From Rheum nobile (lineage: Eukaryota > Streptophyta > Magnoliopsida > Caryophyllales > Polygonaceae), in contig WOAB01000619.1 in the NCBI GenBank assembly GCA_027886185.1, positions 3,906,001 through 3,970,000 on the forward strand: a stretch of DNA of 64,000 nt, read 5' to 3'. Shown here piece after piece: positions 10,669 to 20,677 of the stretch (within the stretch, counting starts at the first letter, position 1; each line of letters begins with the position of its first letter). Below the pieces are notes generated by a model that worked only from the letters and a program-made list of their open reading frames with translations, had not been told where the DNA came from and did not search any database. Both the position numbers and the translations under genes were made by a program.

Positions 10669-12023
10669 TTCTCGTACTTCTTGGCTCCCATCTTTTCATC
10701 TTCAAGCTCCCATCTGGGCCTTGAAGTCATGGAGTAGACATTTTGCCTAGGATTTATCTCAGTTTGAGATGGGAGTGCTCGTGACACTCTAGCTTCAAGC
10801 TTGCTAACTGTCTGGGAGATCTGCCCCACCTGCTTCTCTAGGTTCTGTATGATGGACTTGGTCTCGTGTTGAAACTGAACCATGTTTTGATGCATGGTTC
10901 CCACGGTCTGCGCCAGAGTATTCATATGTTGCGCCAGTGTGTTGACCTGATCCTCAAGATTGGTGATGCGGGCAGCTCCCTGTTCTTGTGGTCTTTGATC
11001 TGCTTGGCCTCCTTGAAACTGCCGCTGGGGGTACTGCTGAAAATCCTAGGTCTCATGCCCTTGATGAGTGTTTTGCTGGTTCCCGTATCTCAGATTTGGG
11101 TGATCTCTCCACCCTGGATTGTAGGTGCTAGAGTACGGGTCATATTTTGTCCTTTGAGGGCCATATCCGCCAATGGCGTTCACCTCAGCAGTTGGTTCTT
11201 GCAGGGTGGGGCATACATCAGTTGGATGCGTTGTTTCATAGCATAACCCACATGATTTGACTTGCTGCAAGCCACCTCTCATCATACATCTCATCATCAT
11301 CTCCTTCATCTCAGCCATTTCAGCAAGAAGAGTAGAATTGGGCTGAGATTCTGCAGCTCTCACAGATTGGATGCCCGCCCTTTTACTGAATTGCCTGGAC
11401 CCTTCAGAAAGCTCAAAAAAAATCTCAAAAGCTGCAACAGGAGTCTTGTTGAGGATGTTCCCCCCACAAGCAGCGTTCACCATCCTTCTCTCTTCATCAA
11501 GAAGACCACCGTACAAATAAAGTATGAGGTCCTGCTCAGAATAGCCGTGGAAGGGGCAACTGGATATCATCTTCTTGAACCGCTCATAATACTCATAGAG
11601 CGATTCACCAGACTGCTACTCGATGTTGCTGATAGTTTGCTTTAGGCTGTTCAGTTTGGTAGCTGGGAAGTACTTCTCCAGGAAGGATTTCTTCATCTTG
11701 ACCCAAGTGTCAATGCTCCCTGGAGTGAGATAGTAGAACCAGTCATTGGCCGCATCCTTCAGTGAAAAAGGAAAGGCCCTCAGCTTGATCTGGTCCTCCG
11801 TCACGTTCTTCGGCTTCATACTGCTACACACCGAATGGAACTCATCAAGATGTTTGTTGGGGTCTTCACCACTCATCCCATGGAAGTGGGGGAGTAAGTG
11901 GATCAACCCAGACTTCAGCTCAAAATTTACGCCCTCGCCCAACTCAGGAAACTGCACAGCCAGCGGTTGCTGCTGCATGTTAGGGGCGGTCAACTGTCTC
12001 AACGTCTGCTCTGCGTCAGCCAT
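10548..12023 (-). pseudogene. Athila-like gag (broken)
   Basis: The start is probably the ATG at 12023 (MADAEQTLRQLTAPNMQQQ). The Retrotrans_gag core follows: FELKSGLIHLLPHFHG, then EDPNKHLDEFHSVC, then LKDAANDWFYYLTPGS. A stop near 11615 interrupts a frame that then resumes at ESLYEYYERF. The zinc knuckle CGLCYETTHPTDVCP (CX2CX4HX4C) lies at about 11220-11270, and a further stop falls near 11045. The last part (10925-10539) has the coiled-coil-like segment typical of Athila gag (IIQNLEKQVGQISQTVSKLE), ending in an R-D-R-G-rich tail translated from GC-rich repeats. It would form the particle shell in an intact copy. Confidence 0.8.
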
Positions 12024-12207
12024 CTCGAACGCATGATTATCAAAAACCAAAGCACGATTTATTATGCGACCCTGGGAAAGGGTTCTCTCAATCTCTGAAT
12101 TAAAACCAAGTAGATGGGAATTAGTAGCACGGGTGTAGACCATAAGATAGGTCCACACCAAAGGAACACAACACACAGACAAACACACGGAAAAATCAAC
12201 GCTTGCC

Positions 12208-12225
12208 TCCCCGGCAACGGCGCCA
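12208..12225 (-). other. Primer-binding site of the Athila-like element
   Basis: On minus the sequence is TGGCGCCGTTGCCGGGGA, 3 bp from the LTR end. This is the tRNA-Asp-type PBS usual in Athila elements and fixes the orientation and LTR boundary. Confidence 0.9.
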
Positions 12226-12228
12226 ATT

Positions 12229-13562
12229 TGATAGCAGGCTTAAGTCGTATCACCTAATCAATCAAATAAAATCCTAGCAAAACCTAAACAAGTAGTTAGG
12301 GTAAGCAGGGGTCGAATCCACAGAGAGGAATGGATTAATCTATGTGTTGTTCGCATGCAATAGTAACAAGAAGAGGGGATTATAGGTTGATTGGTCACAA
12401 TTAAGTCAAACACAGCAAAGTATATGATGAAAATATCAAAGAGAGAAAACACTTAGCCAAGTAATGTCCATATAAGTCATTCAAAGGTTGTTCATTGATT
12501 ATGCCCTATCTTCCTATTCGGTTATTCCTGTCCTGATCTTATGTAGATTAATAGGGAAACCATCCCTAAGAACCCTTACCAATGAATAACCCTAGCACCA
12601 CTAGTGATTCAACCCAAAGGCAGCAATGAACATAAGAATTAACCAGGATACACATAACACCTCAACCAGAAGCATTCAACATGTAATCAATTCCCTACAT
12701 AGATAAATTCCACAGTGGCAGATAAGAATCTATGCTCGCTACTCGAACTAGAGCGTTAGCCCAACAGTTCCCTAGTATTAGCAATATGAATGAAAGCAAT
12801 AAACCTAGGTGATCAATCTAGATAAACCAACAAACATCCAAATAAGAATTTGCTCAAGAGAAAAGATATAACTCAATAGGATAAGATAAATATGAACAAA
12901 ACCTCACAACCAGATGAATAAACTTATGCTTCCATTACCGGACTAAGCAAAAGAGGCTTAGCTCCTCATAAACATGATGAACTCCAAAGGTATGAAAAGT
13001 GGCAACGATGAATTGAAATTGCTCCAAACACAAGCTCTCAAAACCTAATACTAAAGAGAGTATATATAGGGCCTCTAACAAACGACCTAGCCCAATAAGA
13101 AAAGAAACCGGAATAAAATGAAAAATAAGAAAAGAAATCATAAAAGATAGATTCGGGAAAAGTCAGAACTTCCAGCGTCGACGACCCGCGATCGCGGCCC
13201 ATTTACCGCGATCGCGGCCTCTTGTGGCTCCGCGCTCTTCACATTCCTCCGTGCCTGCGGAAAACTCTCGACTTGCCCGAGGAACCGCGATTGCGGCACC
13301 CTTGCCCACGGTCGCGGTTAATGCTCGGCCTTCACTCCTTGGCTTCGCCTCCTAACCTCTCGTCTTCACTTCCTTGGCGTCTTCTTTTGGTGGCTTCCTT
13401 CCTCAGTGTCTCCTATGATCTCTAAAATAGCTCAAACACCTCCAAAAACACCAGACTTCGCCCCCAAATGCCATGCACAAGAATGTGTCTAAATCTACCC
13501 GAATGGCACCAATAAAACCCTCTAATAACTCTTAGTTAAGCCCTACAAAGTAGTGCTTATCA
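12229..13562 (-). repeat. 5' LTR of the Athila-like element
   Basis: 1334 bp, beginning tgatagcagg and ending gcttatca on plus. It includes two exact GCGATCGC palindromes (13188-13195 and 13208-13215) and a degenerate series to about 13322. The inner part is duplicated as the truncated 3' LTR. Confidence 0.9.
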
Positions 13563-14051
13563 GCCACCAAGGCATGCTGAAACGACTGCGAGCAAGAAAA
13601 GTCATGTACACATTCATGGTAAAAAAAAACTTCATATATGTATACGTTTGCACTTACAGTCCAAGCCAGGACGCCAACCTCATCAATATAATCGATCGGA
13701 TGGAGATCTTCAATCTCCCTCTTAGCTATGGGGTCCTGAGCGTAAAGCAGGTTAGACAAAGACATATCTTCAAGATTAACCCTCACAGGCTCGGCAGGCA
13801 TGATCGCCTTCCTTTTGGCCCCAGACGTCTTGGACGAAGGCGAGTCGAGAGAAATCACTTTGGCAAAAGCAAACGCCTTTGTAGCAGAAATCTTCTGCTC
13901 TAACCTCAAGGATTTCATCCAATTCCGACTGGGTCAGGGTTTCGGCCATGGAATCCTTTGCGCTCAGAAGATCAAGGGGGGCGAAGCCATCACTTTCTTC
14001 ACTAGAATTGCAGGACGCAACTTGATTTTTCTTGGATCTAGAAGATGCCAT
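13563..14051 (-). pseudogene. Tat antisense ORF, 5' half
   Basis: ATG at 14051 (MASSRSKKNQVASCNSSEES), a Ser- and Lys-rich start. One shift near 13900 is needed to pass from the ILEVRAEDF frame to the SATKAFAFAKV frame, which continues PVRVNLEDMSLSNLLYA to the Athila boundary at 13567. A TTAAATA on minus near 14155, about 100 bp upstream of the ATG, could be a promoter for this ORF. The remaining coding part is at 6924-7457. No enzymatic domain is recognised. Confidence 0.65.
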
Positions 14052-14330
14052 GGGAGAACAGAAGAAAACAACGGTAAAAATTTAAACTTTTACCTTGAAA
14101 AGGAGAATTTTTGCAAAGAGAGAAGGTTGTGGAAGATAAGAAAGGTGGTAGTCTATTTAAGAAGGTAAAAACCGTAAAATATTTGGCCAAAGCACTAGTC
14201 CAATTAGAAGCCTCCACGTCCCCAACGCTTGCCAAAAGATCGGCAGGAAAGATTGTGTGTGGAAAGAGAATAAAAAAAAGTAAAATGTCCCTTCAACCCG
14301 TATTTTCGACCCAGTTTACTTTGGAGCAAT

Positions 14331-14833
14331 TGTTGGGCTAGCAATTTTGAGGAGTCCAGTGGACTGGCCCAGCAATCCAAGAGGAGCAATAAACTTTTAA
14401 GACCGGGGCGGAGACGACGAGGGAAACAACAAGACGTTGAGCCGGTAGAGAAAATCTCGGGTGACCAACAAACCACATAACGACCTCCGCAGATCTCAGA
14501 AGATTTTTATTTGATTAATATAAATAATATGGGATCTCTTATTTAATGTTACGTGGAATTCACTCTTGCTGAATAGAACACAAGTAGACTCTCTTGTATT
14601 GATCGAAGTGCGAATTCCCCATTAAGTACGTCCCAAATCTAGACGATTGAGAATGAAAGTACTCGATTCAGTAATCTTCTTGTCCAGAGGAGATAAGTTT
14701 GTTCTTGTTATTTATCAATTTCATTCATTCCATTATTTGTTGATTTGGATTATTTTGATATTTCGATATCTTTATTGTCTACTTACCCCATCTTAGGCAA
14801 GTTAGGTCGATTTCAATTTTTTGGCCCAAAACA
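14331..14833 (+). repeat. 3' LTR of the Tat element
   Basis: 503 bp if it begins at TGTTGGGC, directly after the purine-poor but family-like tract ttggagcaat. It ends in GCCCAAAACA, giving an imperfect inverted repeat with the start. A TATA-like aatataaat lies at 14517-14525. Its end matches 894-1037. The end is well supported and the start less so. Confidence 0.75.
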
Positions 14834-15254
14834 AGCATGTATAACATGTTGTAAAGTGATGGAAGGAGACATTTTGACAGAACCAATGTGTAAGATTCTT
14901 GCTTGTTGGTATAGTGATGAAAGTTGGGTGTGTGACAAGTTTAAAGTAGTCAAAGACATGTAAATGAGGGGTAATGTAGTCAGTAGCTCCACTGTCAATG
15001 ATCCATGTATGAACAAAATAATAAGAAGAGATGCAAAAAACACTTGGGACCAAGGAAATGATCATCATTCCTAAGTTGTCAGTTTTGAAGTCCATTGAAG
15101 TGCCAACGAAACCATATCAAATGGTGAAGGAGCTTGATCCATTGGTCATTCCTATTTTTTTGAATTCTATGGCAATTCCATGGTTGGATGACAGTCCAAG
15201 ACTTTCTACATGTTTACCATTCCCTTTGTTGCAAACGAAAGTCACCATGCCTTG
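14834..15254 (-). pseudogene. Copia protease fragment
   Basis: On minus, around 15010-14900, the frame reads WIIDSGATDYITPHLHVFDYF, the active-site strand of copia protease (D-S-G) with its following hydrophobic segment. Upstream sequence up to 15254 resembles a gag-protease linker. It is bounded by the Tat 3' LTR on one side and the Copia-1 3' LTR on the other, so it is a scrap of a further copia element, not part of either neighbour. Confidence 0.75.
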
Positions 15255-16249
15255 TGTTGGATCGTTAGTGTTCTAATAAGACGCTTTAGGACCGTCACAG
15301 AGAATGCAACGGAAATGTAAAACTTGGAAAGAAATGATTTTTTCAACACAAGTACTTATAGTGGAAACTCTAATTAACCAACTAGTTATTTACAGAAATA
15401 CCACTATCTTCAGACTTCTCGCTGGAAAGGATTTAGAACAAGTGTACGTATCTTATTGATTTCTTGGATAATTATAAAAGGTGACATGGGCATTACCTCT
15501 AAGCTTCCCACCTAGATCGACTCTCTTTCCCACTCGTACCTTGCTCTCAATCGCCAAGATCAAGATACATTTTAACTCTTCCTTCTTCTCACTCAAGCTT
15601 ACTTTTGATTCTTCATTTACCGGCTTGAATGAGTGTTGTTTTAAGGTGCATCAAACCCCTTATACAAACACTCCACAAGTGCTAATCCTAGTCATACACC
15701 CAGGGCTATCATCTAGCAAACCTAGGATTGACATCTAGCAACTTTGGATTGCTCATTTCCTCTATTCTACCAACTTTCACAACCAGAATTGGTCACCACA
15801 TACTTTCTGGGTCGTTCGGTAACGTTTACCCGAACTTTCCCAAACAACAAAGTGACAAAGTGACAAACTGACTTTCTGCCTCTAACAAGTCATGTTTGTC
15901 TTATTCTTCCATAGTTTACGTTAAGCTTTTATTTTCTTTTTCTTAGCTAGGAAAAGCGCAATCAAATGTCTAAATCTCATGCTCTTCTCAATCATCCTTG
16001 GGCTCCAAGTCCAGTTGCAAAATATCTTTTTGACCAATATATGTTTGTCTCGAATTTTTGCTTCAGAAATTTTCTTCATCCAGGACTTCCTCCTTTAGAC
16101 AGCGTTCTCTCGATTAGTCTATTGATCTCGATCACGACCAGTACTTGTGATGCGTCATGTACTCTTCCTACAACACTTAACACACATTAATCTTAGAGGT
16201 TTGTATGAAGGTATGGAACCCTTTAGGTATCACACCTAGGATTCCAACA
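15255..16249 (-). repeat. 3' LTR of Copia-1
   Basis: 995 bp, similar throughout to 26117-27112 but with many substitutions and small indels, so the insertion is not recent. It ends next to the purine-rich tract at 16250-16265. Confidence 0.9.
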
Positions 16250-16265
16250 AATTCTCCTTTTTTGA
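16250..16265 (-). other. Polypurine tract of Copia-1
   Basis: On minus the bases preceding the LTR read caaaaaaggagaatt, a purine run directly abutting TGTTGG. This is the expected plus-strand primer site. Confidence 0.75.
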
Positions 16266-16762
16266 TGGTCACAAACTCCATCAAGTCTTTCGCTAGTGTA
16301 GTAGTTATGGACGCCCTATCCCATTTTTTCCTCTCCTCCCTTTAATCATCCTCAATCTCCTTCAGCAAGGTTGCCTCCTTTTCGTCCTCCTTTTCTAGGT
16401 CCTCGACCGCTTGATGTCCTATTTCCTTCACTACTTCCATGGAGATGTTAGCCTTTTTAACTTCCTACGTCGTTGACGGCGACTACTTCTCCTCTACCAG
16501 AACTGGAGTGGTAGCGTTATCCACCTTTGGGCTCTGTACTTCCTCTTGCTCATGAGGATATGTCTTTTGTGGGGATGAGGCTATGGTGATGGATTTTTAG
16601 TGTTGGGTGGAGTCATTCTGGGAGGCTTTCTATAGAGATTGGGTGATCTAGGCCAGAGCTTCACCGCTCACCCTTGCTTTGACTTTGTTGTCTAGGGTTT
16701 GAGGGCTTTCACTTCCGTCAATGGTGACGGCAACCTTTAGGGTTGATGGGTTGGAGGCCATT
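16250..16762 (-). pseudogene. Extra ORF relic between pol and 3' LTR of Copia-1
   Basis: From the ATG at 16762 (MASNPSTLKVAVTIDGSES) a single frame can be followed for about 170 codons to the LTR with six in-frame stops, all TAG or TAA and several explicable by a C-to-T or G-to-A change. Readable parts include PQKTYPHEQEEVQSPKVDN, then EVVKEIGHQAVEDLEKEDE, a charged segment that may be helical. It resembles nothing I can name. Its position matches that of the additional or env-like ORF of some copia elements, but no signal peptide or membrane segment is visible in the readable part. Confidence 0.45.
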
Positions 16763-16828
16763 TGTGATAATTAAAGAGAGTAGAATGCGAGAGATGGGAG
16801 AAAGAGAGTTCTTGAGGAAGAATATTGC

Positions 16829-16886
16829 AGAGAGAGAGAGAAAAAAGATAGGGTACATTTGCATGGTTTGCTCTCCCGTTTATATC
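16829..16886 (-). promoter_or_regulatory. Possible promoter and CT-rich leader of the extra ORF
   Basis: On minus, GGATATAAAC (about 16879-16886) is followed after about 30 bp by a tcttttttctctctctctct tract (16829-16850), then the ATG at 16762. A TATA-like box plus a pyrimidine-rich 5' leader is a common plant promoter layout. This is inference from motif spacing only. Confidence 0.35.
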
Positions 16887-17560
16887 CACTTTCAATAGGA
16901 TCTGATCCTCTTCATTTTTTTGGAAGCCATATAATCCCAAAAAGATCTCTCTTGATTAACTAACAATCACCTACAAAACTTACTCTCTTTACCCCCTCTT
17001 TTTACCATAGCTTTTCAAAAGGTAACCCCTGACTTCTGGCGCATATTACCCAGAGATGGCTCATGTCATAACATTTCTACGACACGAGTTTTTGAAGATT
17101 TCTAGCCATTTACAACCATTACTCGTGTGTTTCCTTACCTTACCTCAGAACATAGTGTACCTTGACTATGTGTATTGTACCAGAAGTAGTACAAAGAAGA
17201 AACCAAGTACTAAAAACATTTTTAATGCATGGAAAAATTTATTTTTCAATCATGGAAAATAATCACCAGTTCTGAGTGACATAGATAGGCTCATAGGGGC
17301 ATTAACACATGATAGGCAAGGGTGGCTATAGGATCAACCATCATTTGGGCTTGTATTGAGGGTTCTATATATCAAGTAGATCATTTTGGGCTAGAAAAGA
17401 GAAGGTTTCACATAACAAGCACACCACTACTACAAGAAAATATTTCTCATTTAATCATGTGGAGAAAGTATAAGCACACAAATAGGTCTAGCATGTTCAA
17501 AATTTAATAACGACTAATCATGGCTTAAATTCTATACGTACTCCTAATGTTCCCCCTAGG
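16887..17560. other. Unassigned spacer of Copia-1
   Basis: No convincing coding frame. At about 17427 the sequence cactactacaagaaaat resembles the terminal sequence of CACTA-type transposons, but I see no partner end. Near 17555-17565 a cccccta tract (taggggg on minus) follows the end of pol. Confidence 0.4.
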
Positions 17561-17579
17561 ACAAATGTCACATTTCAAC

Positions 17580-19180
17580 CAATCATTGAAGGTAACATAC
17601 CTTAGATGACTAGGTGTCAAGGGAGATCATACCAAGCTCCATGTGTAACTTTTCAAAGGGTTCCCTATTGAGAGGTTGGGTGAAGATATTCGCAATTTGA
17701 TCATTCGTTCTACAAAAGTCCATAGACACACGACCTTTCTCCATATAATCTCGAAAGGAATAATGCCTTATCTGAATGTGCTTAGTGAGAGAGCATTGTA
17801 TGAATTTTGAGAAATGTTTATTGCACTGGTGTTGTCACGGAGTATATGAACCTTACCATAGAGTATCCCATAGTCACTTAGCTATTGTTTGAGCCATAAG
17901 AATTGTGTACAACAAGATGCAACGAGTATGTACTCTGCCTTGGCGGTTGATAACACCACTGAACTTTTCTTCTTTGAATCCCAAGACACAAGACACGGAC
18001 CCAAGAATTGATCCATGCCTTACGTGATTTTCCGGTCTACATTGTTCTAACAAAGTCAGCATCGGTGTATCCCACCAAAGGTACATCACGACCTTTTGGG
18101 TGCCAAAGACTGAGAGTATTGGACCCATTGTGGTAACGTAGGACTCGTTTCACTGTCTTTAAATGTGTATCCATTGGATCAACCTGAAACCTAGCACACA
18201 AGCTATACGTAATCTCAGGTCTACTAGAAGTGAGATAGAGCAACAAACCTATGATTCCTCGATACATGGTCTAGGTCACTCGCTTTTCTTTTTCATCATT
18301 TCCTAGAGAAGTGTTGGGAGAAATTGGAGTGTCAAACATTTTGGAACTCTCCATTCCAAATTTCTTCACATACTCTTGTTGGTACTTCTGTTGATGTACC
18401 TTGGTCCCGTCCTCTCCTTGTTCAACTTGAAGTCCAAGGAAAAATTTCAGTTTCCCACCATGCTTATTTCGAATCATTCTCCATGAGGGTTGTGAACCTC
18501 TTCACTAAGCTTGGATTGGTTGAACCAAATTTAACATCATCAACATAGACATGTACCACCACAGTATGTTTCCCTTCCTTCAACATGAACAAAGTTTCGT
18601 CAGCCTCACCACGAACAAATACATTGGACAAAAGGAATTGTGATAGCATTTCATACCAGGCTCTAGGAGCTTGCTTCAAGCCATACAATGCCTTGTCTAG
18701 GACATGTACGTGATCTAGGTGACAAGAATCTTCAAAATCAGGCACGTGTTTGCCCGACATAGACCTCTTCCTTGAGATTTCCATTTAGGAAGGCCGTCAT
18801 GACATCTATCTATTGCAACTTGAAACCTTTGTGAGTAGCATAAGCAATTAACAAACGAGTAGCTTCTAGCCTTGCAACTGGAGAAAATGTCTCATCATAA
18901 TCTATGCCCTCTTGTTAGTTGTAACCCTTCATGCCTATGATAGTTCTATCCTTTGGTCCTAGTACTAGACAACACACCTTGTTCCTCTTAAATGGATGAA
19001 GCTCCTCTTGCAAAGCAATGACACAGTCTGGGTCCTTCAGAGCGTCAACTAAATTATTAGGTTCGAACAAAGATAGAAAAGCATTAAAGACAAAGACGTT
19101 ATGAAGAGAAGACCTTGTTTGAGTTCCGCTTGTGTAGTTGAAGATGATGTTAGTGACTAGATGTTCTCTTCTCAATTGAA
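17580..19180 (-). pseudogene. Copia-1 reverse transcriptase and RNase H
   Basis: Read on minus: the RT lead-in ALKDPDCVIALQEELHPF (about 19045), the first palm part (IDYDETFSPVARLEATRLL) near 18900, LDKALYGLKQAPRAWYEML near 18670, the catalytic loop VYVDDVKFGSTN near 18550, then KFFLGLQVEQGEDGTKV near 18430. RNase H begins with GLLLYLTSSRPEITYSL (about 18230) and continues through TAKAEYILVASCC near 17930 and DNTSAINIS near 17830. The YVDD motif is intact. Stops and shifts occur between almost all of these blocks. Confidence 0.85.
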
Positions 19181-19699
19181 AATTCCTGGTCTGAAGCTGA
19201 AAGAGATGAGAGTCACATTCCCTTATTGATCGAGCACTTGTTCCTACACCTCCAAGAGTTGGAACTTGGGTTTATGAACATCATCGTCTACACCTTCATG
19301 AACCTCTGACTCCGCTCTGTTTGGGTCCTGATCCCTTTGTGGTAAGATCCTTTTTTCATTTCATTCCGTTCCCCTTGAGTTTGGCAGTTGTGGAACTTCT
19401 TGATACCTTAATTCCATGACAAAGGCTTCATCTCCATCATTTGGATCCTTGATAAAGGTACCAACCATTGCTGGCTCATCAAATATGACATGAATGCTTT
19501 CTTCCACCTTCATGGTCCTTTTGTTGTAGACCTTGTATGACTTGCTGCTTATGGAGTATACAACAAAGGTAGCCTCGTCACTTCAAGGATCAAATTTTTC
19601 CAGGCTATACTTTCCATTGTTGTGAACAAAGCATTTTCATCCAAAGGTACGGAGGTGTGTAACATTTGGCTTTCTCCCTCTAAGTTACTTATATGGCGT

Positions 19700-20672
19700 C
19701 TTTCCTAGTACTAAACGTATAGTTGCCCGGTTTAGTACGTAGCAGGACGCATTCAATGGCTTAGACCCAAAGTTCCTAGGAGACCATTGGCTATCATTAG
19801 GGTTTTGGACATGTCTTCCAGGGTTCTATGCTTTCTCTCCACAAAACTATTTTGTTCTAATGTCTTTGGTGCTAAAAAGTTGTGAGTTACTTCATTCTCT
19901 CACAGAATTTGAGGAAGTGTACAATCTCAAACTTAGTTCCATGGTCTGAACATATAACAACCAGAGAAACTCCAAGTTTCCTCTCAACAGCCTTCAACCA
20001 AGTTGTAAACTATGCAAAGGTCTCATCATTGGAAGTCAAAAACAGGGTCCATGTATATCGTGAGTAGTTATCAACAATCACAAAGACATGATGATTACCA
20101 CCATGACTCTTTACCTGCATAGGACCACCTAAATCCATATGAATTAGTTCCAATAGAAGAGAAGTACGTACCTCTTTATTTGACTTAAATGATGACCTTT
20201 CCTGCTTACCTTTGACACACCACGGCACTTTACCCGCATAGGACCACCTAAATCCATATGAATTAGTTCCAAGGGAAGAGAAGTACGTACCTTATACTTT
20301 GACTTGAAGGATGACCTTACATGCTTCCCTCTGACACATGCTTCACATACCTCATCATTATGATTGTCAATTCTGGATAGACCTACTACAAGATCTTGTC
20401 GATGAAGCTTGTTTAGGAGTTGGAGACTTTCATGTCCAAAGCGCGTGTGCTATAGCTCGGTGGCTTCAGAGGTACCAGTGAGACATAACCTCTCCTCATA
20501 TATGTAGTCAAAATCAACTTTATACACATTGTGCTCAGAAGTCCCCTTCATTAGGACTTTATCTATACTTATCTCTTCTATTTGACAATCCGTTGAAGTG
20601 AACACTACCATGTTCTTTCCTTTGTCACACAACTGTGCTACACTTAAGAGATCAAAGTGAAGATTGTCAACA
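19700..20672 (-). pseudogene. Copia-1 integrase, interrupted by a solo LTR
   Basis: On minus from the solo LTR boundary: the pre-integrase part (VDNLHFDLLSVAQLCDKG), then a Cys/Lys-rich block and LELIHMDLGGPMQVKS with the first catalytic Asp region, FVIVDNYSRYTWTLFL, SDHGTKFE (second Asp) near 19935, and ERKHRTLEDMSKTL with the Glu near 19830. The block with the first Asp is duplicated (20110-20347). Upstream coding continues beyond the solo LTR at 23527, where the frame joins correctly after one TAATT is removed. Confidence 0.8.
20109..20347. repeat. Diverged 119-bp tandem duplication in Copia-1 integrase
   Basis: ctttacc-gcataggacc starts at 20109 and again at 20228. The two units share ctaaatccatatgaattagt and gaagagaagtacgtacct and differ at roughly 15 positions. 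The 119-bp offset shifts the frame. It is older than the perfect duplication at 5097-5442. Confidence 0.85.
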
Positions 20673-20677
20673 TAATT

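Larger units (their letters stand above)
7458..13562 (-). mobile_element. Athila-like Ty3/gypsy element with gag and protease only
   Basis: Minus-strand element. It has a 5' LTR at 12229-13562, a PBS at 12208-12225, gag, a duplicated protease region, then non-coding DNA and a truncated 3' LTR at 7458-8113. LTR ends are TGATAGC and GCTTATCA (read on plus). The flanks are tccac (7453-7457) and gccac (13563-13567), a 5-bp target duplication with one mismatch. No RT, RNase H or integrase coding is seen between 8114 and 9160, so the element is non-autonomous or internally deleted. It sits inside the antisense ORF of the Tat element. The aligned parts of the two LTRs differ at only about a dozen positions in 655 bp by eye. 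Confidence 0.85.
894..14833 (+). mobile_element. Tat-lineage Ty3/gypsy retrotransposon, degenerate
   Basis: Order on the plus strand: truncated 5' LTR, primer-binding site, gag, protease, RT, RNase H-like region, second RNase H, integrase, then an antisense ORF and the 3' LTR. Dual RNase H and an antisense ORF between integrase and LTR are known traits of the Tat/Ogre group of plant Ty3/gypsy elements. All frames carry stops, and the RT palm is deleted. Without the inserted Athila-like element (7458-13562) the copy is about 7.8 kb. The 5' LTR is cut back to about 144 bp, so the left TSD cannot be checked. It is clearly a dead copy. Confidence 0.85.

Noticed and set aside
10519..13322. GCGATCGC palindromes, the HIP1 word abundant in cyanobacteria
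   Set aside because: They occur only as a few copies inside a plant LTR element with clear Athila-type gag and PBS, so they do not indicate cyanobacterial DNA.
1..15254. The copia gag scrap at 1-893 and the copia protease scrap at 14834-15254 as two ends of one element split by the Tat element
   Set aside because: On the minus strand gag should lie at higher coordinates than protease; here the order is reversed, so they cannot be one simply interrupted copy.
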